Origin: Zygaena filipendulae
Lineage: Eukaryota; Arthropoda; Insecta; Lepidoptera; Zygaenidae
NCBI GenBank assembly: GCA_907165275.2
Contig: OU015668.1
Coordinates: forward strand, 8,179,658 to 8,243,657
Direction of reading: 5' to 3'
Length of the DNA: 64,000 bases
Part shown: positions 1 through 10,319 of the stretch, in pieces
Layout: every line of letters begins with the position of its first letter
How positions within the stretch are numbered: the first letter of the stretch is position 1
Made by a program: the position numbers and the translations under genes
Notes under the pieces: model-generated
Told to the model about the DNA's origin: nothing
The model's input: only the letters and a program-made list of their open reading frames with translations
Database searches by the model: none

Positions 1-105
1 GTAAACCCACATTTAACTAAATTAAGTAAACATTAACGACTCTGAGCGCGATCGTAAGACTTTATGAAACTAATGGCAAGTACCTACATACAAGTTACAA
101 TGGAA

Positions 106-632
106 TCTAGACATATAAATAAAATTGAAGTGTCTGGTTGCAATTTCAACTCAACAGATTTTTCACTAAATGCATACGAAAGTATATACGGTAGGTACAG
201 TGGGCCACATAGATAAGTATACCACCTTGTAAAATTTATACAGTTTGTGAAACGTCTTTATCACGTTATAAGTTGCCGTTTTTGCAGCTCCAATTTCACT
301 TCGCTTCGCTTGTTGCTATTTCGCTCGTGGCAACTTACAACGTCATACAGACGGTTTACAAAAAGTATAAATTTTACAAGGTGGTATACTTGTCTATGTG
401 GCCCACTGTACTTAAAACAAAAAATCTATTTTTAAAATTTTTCTCTGTCTCTGTCTGTCGGTCTGTCTGTCTGTTTGTTCCGGCTAACCTCTGAAACTGC
501 TGGACCGATTTTGATGGGACTTTCACTGGTAGATAGCTGATGTTATAAGGAGTAACTTAGGCTACTTTTTTATACCGGAATTCCCGTGGGATTTCTGAAA
601 TTAACGCGGGTGAAACCGCAGGGCACAGCTAG
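106..632 (+). mobile_element. Non-autonomous Helitron, TCTATACATATAA-type head, with nested MITE
   Basis: Begins TCTAGACATATAAATAAAAT after an A and ends with the hairpin-plus-tail GGGCACAGCTAG at 629-632. TC...CTAG with a GC hairpin just inside the 3' end is the Helitron signature. The same body is seen at 26392-26687 (+) and 30538-30825 (-), which lack the insert found here at 198-408. No Rep/helicase coding is present, so it depends on an autonomous partner. The base after CTAG is C rather than the usual T, a small deviation. Confidence 0.75.
196..410. mobile_element. Tc1/mariner-type MITE, TA target duplication
   Basis: A 211-bp element (198-408) with inverted ends CAGTGGGCCACATAG / CTATGTGGCCCACTG that stay complementary for about 44 bp with one mismatch. 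It is flanked by TA at 196-197 and 409-410. Related Helitron copies at 26 kb and 30.5 kb run straight through this point, so the MITE inserted into the Helitron. It has no transposase frame. The CAGT-type ends and the TA duplication indicate the Tc1/mariner superfamily. Confidence 0.8.
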
Positions 633-1534
633 CCACATCGATATATTAAAGGCATTTTTTAATTCAACATAAATGTATATTATTAATTTTACTTTTAATG
701 TCATAAAAAGATTTTTTTAAAGAAACTGATGCATGTACACGGGCAAGAAGCACTTCATGAATTGTGCGTATGTATATTTAACAAGAAAACAAATAAATTT
801 AATGGAAAATTCAGGATAATTTAAATAAGTAATATTTTTTCTACCGTATGTACCCTAAGAAGTTTCACTTTAAAAGTTGTAAGTACAGATAAAGTTACTT
901 GAAAATAAAAGCTTTCAAACTAAAGCTCGCATCCATCATGAAAGTATTGCTCTGACTGATTTATTCAATCCAATCCCCGGTAGCAGCAGTTCCAACGCTC
1001 TCTACGTATATAGGATGAACTGGGAGCAGACCGAGTGGCTCTCAGTTGCATCCTGTATAGTTGTAAACTATAAACACAGACATTTAGATTCACAATAATT
1101 TTTTTGTAACTGAAAGCTGCATTTTACCTATCTATAAAAGCTGTATAAATAATATGGACATTGGAAACGGATTAAAAAATCGATGGAGAGGATGCAATTA
1201 AAGGAACTACCTATAAGCATTGTAATATCTTTTGAATTTTTTATCTGTTTGCCGGTTTGTCTGTATATTTGAAAGCGCATTATGCAAACACTATGTATTG
1301 GAATGGAATATGGTATTATATTACATAATATATGTATAACATATAGGCTAACTTTTTCCCGATTCAACAACGAACCAAAGAGGCTACGCATAGTTAAAAC
1401 TAGAACAATTCGCATTTTTTTTTAAGTCACTTCACAAGACACGGATTGGTTTCATTCAAAATTCCATTCGACACGAAATAAACCACTGGGTTTTTGTGTT
1501 TAGACTGTATAAAAGACAATGTATTTACTTTTCT
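633..1534. other. AT-rich stretch, nothing recognised
   Basis: Short frames only. I see no transposon ends, tRNA-like boxes or splice pairs I would defend. A short poly-T run lies near 1415. Confidence 0.4.
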
Positions 1535-1554
1535 TTACAATAAAAAAAAAAATG

Positions 1555-1745
1555 AAGCACAAAAGAAATGAATGTGCGTGGAACCGCACGAAATAACGTT
1601 CGAGCCGAGAGACGTCCTAATTTGGTGGCACTTGCATAACTCGGCGTGTGCTGGATACCGTTCTAATATGTCTAAGAATTCTACGATCCACCCACACCAG
1701 GAATCGACCCCGGAACACTGACCCGATCGTCTGTCTGTGTGTATC
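1555..1745 (-). mobile_element. Possible SINE fragment
   Basis: On the reverse strand the segment near 1700-1720 reads GGTCGATTCCTGG, close to the RNA polymerase III B-box consensus. It is followed by a GC-balanced body and an A/T-rich end. No clear A box was found, so a tRNA-derived SINE remnant is only a suggestion. Confidence 0.25.
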
Positions 1746-1757
1746 ATACATTAAACA

Positions 1758-1819
1758 GTTCTTTGTAATGTTCACAATTTCTTTTTTGTACAAAGGAAAC
1801 TGTGAACATTACAAAGAAC
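1758..1819. repeat. Perfect 19-bp inverted repeat
   Basis: GTTCTTTGTAATGTTCACA at 1758-1776 is exactly complementary to 1801-1819, with a 24-nt spacer. It would form a strong cruciform or RNA hairpin. No target duplication is obvious, so it may be the relic of a foldback element or a local inversion duplication. Confidence 0.8.
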
Positions 1820-2212
1820 ATAAGCGAAACCCTAACAAACCGTGTAACATAACTCAAGCTCAGAAACTGCTGAAATACTTTTGGCTCGGAACAAAACGAG
1901 GGGTAGGTGTGAGGTACTCAGCCGATCAGATTACTACTTTCAGGGACCCTTTTGCGGTAATCCTTTCGACAGCCGGCCGTGGCTCCGTAATCCTGGAGCT
2001 TGAAGTATTGCTCGACTAAGTATATAACATTCACAGGGTACTTACGCACCTATATAAGTAATCTAACTATGGCTGATGAATAACATATATGGCATATACA
2101 AACAATAGGTGCCTATAGTACAAATGCTTTGACGCAGCCCGTGGACCGCTATAAGTATCGTGATCGTGATAAATGACGTACGCACAGAAATATTTTCATA
2201 TTATCTACCCAT
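1820..2212. other. Unique sequence, nothing recognised
   Basis: Mixed composition. An open frame crosses it (to 2019), but its translation suggests no family and the frame starts inside the possible SINE fragment upstream. Confidence 0.35.
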
Positions 2213-2318
2213 TTGGGGCTCCACTGAAAACCAGCGCTGTGGCTACTACGGTCGCAGCACGTGCTGAGTGGAGTCCCTTTTAGCAAGGCACTACACCATA
2301 TTATATTATTGTTATTAT
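2213..2318 (+). mobile_element. LINE 3' fragment with ATT tail
   Basis: Contains ACTGAAAACCAGCGCTG followed by a GC-balanced body and a tail of ATT-type units near 2300-2318. A similar core (AAAACCAGCGCTGCTCGG on the reverse strand) occurs in the element at 43455-43660, which also ends in ATT repeats. The shared core and simple-repeat tails indicate 5'-truncated non-LTR retrotransposon copies. The clade cannot be named from this alone. Confidence 0.5.
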
Positions 2319-2447
2319 TAACCTACTTCCAAAAAGGAGAAGGTTCCATGTTCGATTGTTTGTATGTATGTTTATTGATTGTAAAGTGTTTGTTGCGTGG
2401 TGTATGTGTTTGTTCTTGCTGAATAAAGTTTATCTTATCTTATCTTA
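2319..2447 (+). mobile_element. LINE 3' ends: ACTTCC-AAAAAGGAG motif and TTATCT tail
   Basis: The segment opens with CTACTTCCAAAAAGGAGAAG, the forward form of a motif that recurs reversed at about 8050, 14600 and 46650. It is followed by a second tail with GAATAAAG at 2421 and TATCT repeats to 2447. A polyadenylation-like signal followed by a short tandem tail is typical of non-LTR retrotransposon 3' ends. Two truncated pieces are probably abutted. Confidence 0.5.
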
Positions 2448-2450
2448 AAA

Positions 2451-2980
2451 AACTTTTTAAAATTATACATATAGATTTAGCTACGTAGTCGAACACAATA
2501 CCTACCTACAATGCAATTTCACTAGTGAAATAAAAGCACAATAAAAAAATCTCAGAGAAAAAGGTAGTAAGAGGTGTCAATATAACTAGTCTTACTAAAT
2601 TCTGAGTGTTTTTTTAGCCTCAGGACTTATAGTGATGTTACAAAAGGGACGTTAGTAAATCGGACTTAAGTTTTCACAGCCACGCTCACTGCACTTAGGC
2701 AGGAGAATAGTTGACCAAGTAGACCTGTTTGTTTATTTATTCTGAGCTACTTACAAGTAGGTACCTACATACCGACGTTCCATCCCAAAATTTTTAGTTT
2801 TCCTAAATTGGTAGTCTATAGGTTCTCAAAGCAACACATTTCTACCTGATACCACGTTCATAGTTAGCTGTTAACTAAGAATTTCTATTTAACCCCTCCG
2901 ATCACATGCATCCACAACGAGCTCCACCGGTGGATGATAACTATAGTAATTCTCGGACATTATTACACAGCACCAACTGG
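2451..2980. other. AT-rich stretch, nothing recognised
   Basis: Contains several TACCTAC/GTAGGTA words (around 2502 and 2757) but no repeat boundaries or coding signal that I can support. Confidence 0.4.
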
Positions 2981-2984
2981 TCCC

Positions 2985-3120
2985 ACACTGAACAGACATA
3001 CTTTTTGTAAATACACGCCAGACTTAAGGTAAACACAAATGTTTTCCCTGACGTGGGGATCGCACCCGTGACACGTCTTAAATAGCAGACAGGTTCGTTA
3101 ACCACTAAACTAACAGTGCT
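2985..3120 (-). mobile_element. tRNA-derived SINE fragment
   Basis: On the reverse strand the element starts at about 3120 with AGCACTGTTAGTTTAGTGG, which holds a pol III A-box-like segment. It continues to GGGTGCGATCCCC (3055-3072), a B box. The layout matches the tRNA-derived head of lepidopteran SINEs, and a related head lies at 46266-46350 on the + strand. The body after the B box is diverged and its end is uncertain. It is not a functional tRNA gene because the cloverleaf arms do not close. Confidence 0.65.
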
Positions 3121-3326
3121 ATTGATCCAAATCGTATGTGTATTTTAAGTATATTTAGTTTAGAACCAAATTTTGTGATTCTGGAAGTAACGTACTCGTA
3201 GATATGCTTCAGTTGTGAAACGTAAATGTTAATATTATGTAGATATGTATATGTTTCTCATGGGTTATCTCACACAAACAAAAATTGAAATACCTACACA
3301 GACTGCACTTTCTGCATACCTATCTA

Positions 3327-3575
3327 TGTCGTGGCCATATCTAAAAATTGGTCAATTCATGAACTGATATATTAATACTAGTGCATGCATCATTCTGGGT
3401 GAGTTTGGGTTATATTATCAAGTCCTGCGAGCCGAGCGAGCGTAGCGAGCGATGCATATCACCATATTTCGCTTTCATAGTTCATGATGAAGCCGACATT
3501 TTCATGAAATGCCACCAGTTCATGAAATGGCCGGCCACATCGTGAATTGACCAATTATTTAATGTGACCACGACA
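3327..3575. mobile_element. Inverted-repeat element with GTCGTGG ends and a GAGCGTAGCGAG core
   Basis: The ends TGTCGTGGCCATATCT and (reverse of right end) TGTCGTGGTCACATTA begin inverted repeats that continue through AATTGGTCAATTCA. The centre has GAGCGAGCGTAGCGAGCG, the same core word as the hairpins at 24.3 and 24.8 kb. The flanks CCTATCTA / CCTATACA match at 6 of 8 bases, weakly suggesting an 8-bp target duplication. Coding capacity is nil, so this is a MITE of uncertain superfamily. Confidence 0.6.
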
Positions 3576-3628
3576 CCTATACATATACATAGAATCGCAA
3601 TAACCAGTTTTTAGTATATTATCTATTC

Positions 3629-3853
3629 TTTGCGGTTCCACCCGTGTTAATTAAGGAGTTCCTGCGGGAATACAGGGATAAAAGTACTCTATGTCACTCA
3701 CGATTCACGAACACTGTAGCTTTCTATAAGTGACAAATCGGTTTAGTAGTTCCAGGATTACTTCTTACAAAGAAACTCACAAACTTACAAACTTTTCCTG
3801 TAGATTGGTAGTTTATATTATACTAGTTCTTTCCTCTTTATAATATTAGTATC
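3629..3853 (-). mobile_element. Degraded Helitron copy
   Basis: Reads GCGGTTCCACCCGTGTTAAT, then GAGTTCCTGCGGGAAT and a GTACTCTATG-like segment, the reversed Helitron 3' region. Its far end, CCTCTTTATAATATTAGTAT, matches the head of the copy at 52021-52236. About 30 bp of unrelated sequence lies just inside the head. The terminal CTAG is lost. Confidence 0.55.
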
Positions 3854-4654
3854 TCGTTTATTGCATTATCAAAATATTTATCAAAGCTTAACTGACAAAA
3901 AACTTATCCCGTAATCTGAGAAAGCTCAATATGTACAGCGATAAGAAGCTTTTTAATGCTGAGCTTTTATTTTTCCTTTATTTTAAACAGCCTCGATGCT
4001 TACAGGGGCGGATCCAGGGGGGGGGCACTGGGGGCAATTGCCCCCCCTGAAGACCTAAATAGGTACCTACTTTAATTAGACCTTAGAAAAATCTTCGCAA
4101 GGTTGTGGCTTTTCACCAAAGTTTCATCGTAATTTGAATATAAATATACGAATGAACCTGAATGAACGAACAAATATTCATTTTTAAAACTTTCACTTCC
4201 CAAAACTAGTTGGTACCTAACTCTTCTACTTTTTTCCACGTTCAAAGCAAATCTATCCATATTATTTATTTATATTATGTAACTGACGAACTAAATGGAA
4301 TTAATAGAATTTCGATTTTTATTCCCCGTCATATTGTAGATACCTCTGTGCTCAAAAAATAGTCGACGACTTTTATCACGTGCGGTGCGCGATGAATTCG
4401 GATTTGGAAAAAAATTTGGGCAAATTTCCAAAATTTATCAAATTTTTCTTCTGTTGACTGTAAATTTTAAAATCTATTGTCAAAAACATCTTTTTTTTCA
4501 ATAGTACCTATTTTTCCGTAATCTCGTCATATGGACGAAAATTATTCACTTCTCTGAGTTTTCTGCGTTATTTCCCAAATTTTCTCCTCATTTTACTAAT
4601 CCAAGGAGTAACCTTCTCCTTTTTGTTTACGCCGATGTGTGCTGTATGAATCTG

Positions 4655-4930
4655 ACAGAAGAGTAATTGAAATTGAAAATTGAAATTGAAAAAACTTTAT
4701 TTGACACAACACAAAGATTTACAGCATACGTATACAACAACTAGACATAGTAACGCGATAAGTTGGAGCGGCTGCAAAATGTGTGTGCTTTACATATTCG
4801 CCAGGCGCACTACACATATTCTTTGTACCATCTTTAAAGTGCTGAGGGATCCCAAATCACCGACTTACTTCAAAGAAAGTTTCAGATTGCTTTATGTCGG
4901 TCGTGAAGCTACGTCAGGTATTTAGGTAGT
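4655..4930 (-). mobile_element. LINE 3' tail (reverse) inside the hAT interval
   Basis: On the reverse strand a CAAATAAAGTTTTTTCAATT segment, with a polyadenylation-like AATAAA, is followed by CAATTT repeats running out at about 4655. This is the shape of a retrotransposon 3' end. The upstream extent is unclear. The open frame over 4680-4925 is a chance frame through it. Confidence 0.45.
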
Positions 4931-5303
4931 TCTTTGTTCTTCTGATCACGAAACACGTTTTTATCACATCACATGTGCACCTCTGATGGTTTTTTCTCAG
5001 TTTAGTAAAAAAATCGCTATTAACCATAAAACTTCCCATTATTTTCCTATCACTTTATAGATACAAACCTACAAAATTTTAATTTAAAGTTGTTAATTCA
5101 GGTCAGATTCGCTGGAACGTAAATTTTTCATTTTTTACTTTTATCTGTTGTAGCTTCCATGTAGATTATTTTATGCATGAAAGTACAAGTTGAAAATAAT
5201 GAAATACTAAAAAAACTTTGATTTTACAGAGAATCGTACTCAAAAACCGCTATACCTACCTAAGCTCTATCGTTTTCGACACCACATTTTTTTAAAATAT
5301 GAA

Positions 5304-7145
5304 AAACATAAAACTAAAAAGCTAAAAATAACAAAATACCGACTTAATCCATCAGACAAAAATACATGTAATACTATTGTTGGTTTGTGCTACCACTTTT
5401 TGATTTAAATTCGGTGCCAAGCCCGCTTACGTCTACCCACTTGGGTTGTTCAGCTTACAACGAACTCGTGGCAGGACTGGACTTAGCCCATGTACCTACG
5501 CCATATTTGGCTTGTCACCGATTTCAAATAATAATAGTAGTAGTACGGGAGATACCGATGCTAATTCGGGAGACACTCGAGCGTCGTTGGGACCTATTGG
5601 GTTTTGAAGATTAGGAGATATAAACAAAATAAGGTCATATGATATTTTTTCATTCACCGGTGGGTTTAGCTTCTACAGGCTTTCAAAAATGTAAAAAAAA
5701 ATAGTAAAATGGAAATACTCGAGCGCGTCAGATATTGTAGTTTAGATACTCCAAGGTGTCTCTGATATCGAAAATATATTCATCTGCCCATTTGCGTGGT
5801 GGGGGTGGCCATCCGGAAGGGGAGAAAATGAAAAAAAAAAACATTTACTCGAGCGCGTCAGATATTCAAAGGGGATGTTAAGTGAGCCTTAAAAATGCAG
5901 CCCTTCGAAAATCTGCCGATTTGGAGGTGACGCAAGGTAGTAGCGAATTTTTGAAAATGCAAAAAAAAATCTCAATTTTGAAATACTCGAGCGTGTCAGA
6001 TTATTTTACAGAAGGTTCAGCTTGCAGTCCAAGTTATGTTGGCTTAAAATCTGACAATAATTTTGAGGGATATTATTAATCTGACTGCTAGAAACAAAAA
6101 TTATGATTTATTTTTAATTTTTTTTTATTTCTGATGTAAGTTTAATAACTTTATGAGCTATTTCTTGATCATAAAAAACACACTTTATATTTCTATGAAA
6201 TATGTAAAAGCTCACAAAATATTATTCACAAAACTAACTTTAAAGCACAAACAAGCCATTTCGTTTTACATATAATAACATGAACGCGTTGTTTTGTGAT
6301 GAGCTTTATTATATAATATATATATAATTACATTAAAGTGAAAGGTGAACCTATAGTTTGATGTAATACTTACCTTAACTTATTTTAATATGTATTTTAA
6401 CCGACCAAAAAAAGTTATAATTCGACACGTTTAGCGCCGTGGTATACTGTGATGACGTTATGGCGACGGAAAGTAGTGTGAGGACGGTGCGAGAGAGTGA
6501 GAGATAGAGAAAAAGTAAAAGGGAAAGAAAGACAGAGATATGAATAGGTACATGTTTCACTGCAGCTGCTCGTTCGATTCGAAGACGATTTTTGTTTCTT
6601 CGGCTTATGAAAATCGGCAGATTATATTTTTCCCGCTATCCTTGAGTTATTTACTTTAAAATAAAAAACAAATCAACTGCGCTCGAGAATGTCGAAGTTG
6701 CGTTTTTTTTTTGCAAGTTTGTGATCCTCTAACTCCTTTACGTCACGTTCAAATGGTCAGATTATTCATATACATACTTCTCACTATGTAATTAACCCAC
6801 CATATCTTAATCTGACGCGCTCGAGTATTTCGAGTTATCGATTTTTTTTTACTAATCTGATCGGTTATTCTAGACGCACCCACCAGTGTAGAGGGCCTAT
6901 ATTTGGTGGAGGTACTCAACATGGTGCAAGGTACCCCCCTTATGTTCATCTGACGCGCTTTAGCTAATCCACAAATCCCCTCTTGGCGGTCCGTACTATA
7001 GTCAAGTGGTAGAATAAACCCATAATAACTACTGGTACTGGTATAATAACTACTGGTAATAACTACCAAAAATAAACTTACGTGTATTTTTGTCTGTTGG
7101 ATAAAATCGATATTTTGTTATTTTTAGCTTTTTAGTTTTGTGTTG
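5304..7145. repeat. Large nested inverted repeat with 130-138-bp CTCGAGCGCGTCAGAT units
   Basis: The outer arms match: the reverse complement of 7080-7142 aligns with 5306-5370 at high identity, around AAAAAGCTAAAAATAACAAA. Inside, CTCGAGCGCGTCAGAT recurs at 5718, 5848 and 5986 (last copy GCGTG) on the left. The inverse recurs at 6810 and, truncated, at 6948 on the right. The units are therefore about 130-138 bp apart and mirror-arranged around about 6300. An insertion of about 270 bp breaks the left arm after 5372. No coding frame is present. It may be a foldback transposon inserted in the hAT element. Confidence 0.6.
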
Positions 7146-7289
7146 TTGGAAGTCGGTTTTAATTTTTTTGTTAAAATTTTGTTTATTTCTTGCTTTCAAG
7201 TGAGTCCGTTTGTAAATTTATCTCAGTTACAATAGCCTAATGTCAATTGCTCATCGCCTTTTACAAAATACTGCTTTTACCGACGGGAC

Positions 7290-8060
7290 GACAGGGACGT
7301 TGATTGTTGAGGAGTTCTCCTGGTACGTCATCATCAGTTCCACTTTACCATATACATTGTGACGAGCATAAATTATTTAGGAACCATATTAAAGTTAACG
7401 AATCGGAACTCGTGAAATACCTTTTATTGAGTAGTTCCGATGACCATCTGTGGTCTTCATCATCAGTTTCACTTCTTCAAATTTTGCTTTCCAAAAGCAA
7501 ATAAACGATTTACTATAAAAAATACAAAAATCGCTATAGGTGTGTCTGTAATTTTTGAAGAGTTCTCTTGATTTCTCCATGATTCCATCATCAGGTTCTC
7601 GATTTGGTGACAATGGGACCAACTTGGGAGTATACCCTTTCAAACAACAAAATCAATTTTCTAAATCGGTCCAATCGAAACCCGTGAAATACGTATTATT
7701 GTTGAGTAGTTTCGATGAACACTTGTGGTCTTCATGATCAGTTCCACTTCTTCAAATTTTGCTTTCCGAAAGCAAATGAACGATTTACTATAAAATATAC
7801 CCAAATCGCTATAGGTGTGCCTATTATTTTTGAAGAGTTCCCACGATTTCCCCAAGATCTTTTGAGGATAATAAAGATTCTTAAACCATAAGATCCCATC
7901 ATCAGATCCCACTTGGTGGCAATAGGACCTAATTGGGAGTATACGCTTTCAAACAAAAAATTAATTTTCCAAATCGTTCCAACCCTAGCTTCGAGTAATA
8001 TAAAAAAAAAAAACATACAGCCGAATGCGTAACCTCCTCCTTCTTGGAAGTCGGTTAAAA
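7290..8060 (-). mobile_element. Tandem LINE 3' pieces, about 250-276-bp period
   Basis: Three related units read on the reverse strand. GAAGAGTTCTC-like marks lie near 7308, 7556 and 7832, AACGATTTACTATAAAA at 7504 and 7780, and CGTGAAATAC at 7410 and 7680. The right edge is CCTCCTTCTTGGAAGTCGGT at about 8034, the reversed LINE motif also seen at 14600 and 46650. The same body without tandem repetition occurs at 46411-46673. Five overlapping short frames here are translations of the repeat. Confidence 0.6.
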
Positions 8061-8247
8061 AATCGCGAAACATACACACAGATAATATAATACATACATA
8101 AGCTCAATTCAGATGCTCTCAATATGAAGCACTTAAATTTTATTAGGTAATTGACTTTTTTGTCTATCCTGTTAATTCAAAAAATTTCATGGTGCAACCA
8201 AATTGCACCCCCCTCAACCAAATCCTGGATCCGCCCCTGGATGCTTG

Positions 8248-8796
8248 CACTAACGTTGAAGAGCTTATAGGTAAATACTTTAGCGGCCTTTGATCTCGTC
8301 TCGTTTAAGAGTATATTAAGAATATAACATAAGTTTTATTATTCCTTTCTTAACCGAATTAATACCTACTTTTTTTATAAAAATATAGGAAAGCGAAAAT
8401 ATATTGTTTATTTATTTATTTATTTGTTCGAGAACAAACTGTACAAAGAAATACAAAATAAGAATAACATTTAATTTTTATATGTTATTTTTGTTTTTGG
8501 AAGATGAAACTTTATGGTATTGGATCTAAGAAATTTACTTTAGATTAAATAAATACTGTTCAATTAAATCAAGAAATTGATAATTTTAATTCAAATTTCC
8601 AGCCTCTTACTTGAAAATGTATTGCTTTGTCTGAAGAAAATGCAGTCCAAGACAACAAAATGTCTGGACATAAAGAGATCCCCAGACTCTTTTTTTTCCG
8701 TGTATAGAAAAAAGATATACTTACATGAAATTAATAAATAAATAAATTACAAGTAACAACTACCAACTAAGACAAATGTGTATATGTATTTATCTT
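8248..8796. other. AT-rich stretch with ATTT microsatellite
   Basis: A run of TTTA units lies at about 8407-8427, followed by sequence that may be a reversed LINE 3' end (GAACAAACTGTACAAAG). Nothing else was recognised. Confidence 0.35.
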
Positions 8797-9195
8797 CTAT
8801 ACTTATAATAAAACTGTAGAGAGGTCAATTCTGTACATTGAATATATATTAAAAATTAATATTGGAAGATGAATGGTTATGCAAACTCAATGATATGTTT
8901 CTTTTCGAATTCTAATAATCTACTTTAATAGGCTGAAATGATTTCAATTAAATTATATTGGGTAGGTGTACCTCGTATAGCTTAGATAAACGAATATATT
9001 TTAAACAAAATCGCCATTATAAAAATGAATTGCTGTTCGTCTGTCTCGCCAAAACTCGAGAATGGCTGGATCGATTTGGCTAATTTTGATCTTGAAATAT
9101 TTGCGGAAGTTCAGGGAAGGTTTGTATTAAACAAAATTGGGAGTTCCTGCGGGAATTCTGAAACCCACGTGGGTGAAACCGCGGGGCACAGCTAG
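8797..9195 (+). mobile_element. Helitron with TCTATACTTATAATAAAA head
   Basis: The head TCTATACTTATAATAAAA is followed by TGTAGAGAGGTCAATTCTGT, which is also present reversed at 49080-49118. The 3' part holds GAGTTCCTGCGGGAATTC, GTGGGTGAAACCGCGGGG and ends CACAGCTAG at 9195, followed by T. The head and 3' end belong together only if no deletion or junction lies near 9000, which I cannot exclude. Confidence 0.6.
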
Positions 9196-9897
9196 TCTAA
9201 TATATAAAATATAGATTTTTTAGACAAAATTTTGCTTTGGAATTCACAATTAATTCAATCAAAATCCAATTCCCATTTCCAAACACCACGCAAGCAAAGC
9301 TGCGGGCAAAAGATAGTTGCAAATAAAATCGAAATATTTAAAAACTATACTGGCTTCTGTGTCGTTGCTCTTTAATGAAAAAACTAACTTTATGTTGCAC
9401 TCATTGCGTCACATTCGTTGCCTAAAATATAAATACAAACAAACATCCAAAGTTCTACCACGGTCAAAAGTGTTATGATACTTTCAGCAGCCCTAGTAGA
9501 TACTATTCAATTTCAACCAGTGCCGGTAGAACTGTGTGTACAATTGAAAACGAAACAAGATACGGGGGATATCAATGGCTTTCAGCGCAATCTGCGCCCA
9601 GCCTCAAAGGTTCACCTCGCAATCATTGAACCTCGGGTCACTGCCCGTTGGTTCGATACTTTAATTATACCTGTTTCCCTTGGGATTGTTTTCATTAATG
9701 TCACTGTAATTAAGGTGAATGAGAATAATCACAAAGCTACTGTTGATTGGGTTTCATTCTATTGAATGTACAAAGTAAATTGCTCGATATTCTGAATTAA
9801 AAGTTTTGTTAAGCTTGGAAAATAACAGCTGTTACCCACGAATTCACTGAGTTGAGTTTTGTAAATCCCATACTGACAATCTCCTTTGTTGTTGGTA
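9196..9897. other. Unique sequence with a 96-codon frame of doubtful meaning
   Basis: An ATG-to-stop frame at 9475-9765 (+) encodes 96 residues with no motif, signal peptide or family resemblance that I can see. Composition is slightly less AT-rich than the surroundings. I do not call it a gene. Confidence 0.3.
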
Positions 9898-10228
9898 TTT
9901 CTGACTGACGCCCCGGCACGGCACGTTACCGCAAAGGATTTTATTTACAATCAAGTTATGTTTATCCTTTTGCCGCGGCATGCCGCGGGACGCCACGTCA
10001 CGTCGTGGCATGCCGCAGGGCACCGCGGCACGTCGTGGCGTCCCGCCAGTCACATTGATTACAGGATTATTACAGCTAAACTAATTGAAATAAGGTTTGA
10101 AACGGGTCCGACGGTGTCTACGGCGAATGGCGAGTTGAATAGTGAGTGGCTAGGCTTGCTGCGGGACACCACCATGTGACGCGTACCGCGAGCTGCCGAA
10201 GCACGCCGTGCCGTGCTGCCAGTCAGCT
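9898..10228. mobile_element. GC-rich palindromic element
   Basis: The left end, TGACTGACGCCCCGGCACGG, is matched by the inverse at 10200-10227 (CCGTGCCGTGCTGCCAGTCA). The interior 9963-10050 is a nest of GCATGCCGCGG, GACGCCACGTCACG and GCACGTCGTGGCGTCCCG palindromes. It stands out as a GC island in AT-rich DNA. The inverted ends and lack of coding favour a foldback/MITE. The overlapping short frames on both strands are repeat translations. Confidence 0.5.
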
Positions 10229-10319
10229 CTGGCCTTAAAAATTCACTTTACCGTGTATTTATGCACATTTATTTTAGTGCGTGTGACTGGTCATAAGTGC
10301 TAGTAGGTATACTCACATA

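Larger units (their letters stand above)
3995..8247. mobile_element. hAT-type element, 4.24 kb, no transposase left
   Basis: The termini CAGGGGCGGATCCAGG (from 4003) and CCTGGATCCGCCCCTG (to 8239) are perfect inverted repeats of hAT type. They are flanked by GATGCTTA (3995-4002) and GATGCTTG (8240-8247), a 7/8-matching 8-bp target duplication as hAT transposases make. Length suits an autonomous element, but no frame over about 115 codons exists and none resembles a hAT transposase. The interior holds a large inverted repeat (5304-7145), tandem LINE pieces (7290-8060) and a LINE tail (about 4650-4730). It is either a dead, heavily inserted copy or a composite. Confidence 0.75.

Noticed and set aside
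1648..2019. 123-codon forward open frame
   Set aside because: Longest frame in the window, but it runs through the hairpin at 1758-1819 and a possible SINE, and shows no domain.
7304..8079. Cluster of five short overlapping frames as small genes
   Set aside because: They are frames through the tandem LINE units and repeat the same peptide pieces.
9475..9765. 96-codon forward open frame
   Set aside because: In unique sequence but without motif, signal peptide, clear promoter or splice context. It cannot be told from chance.
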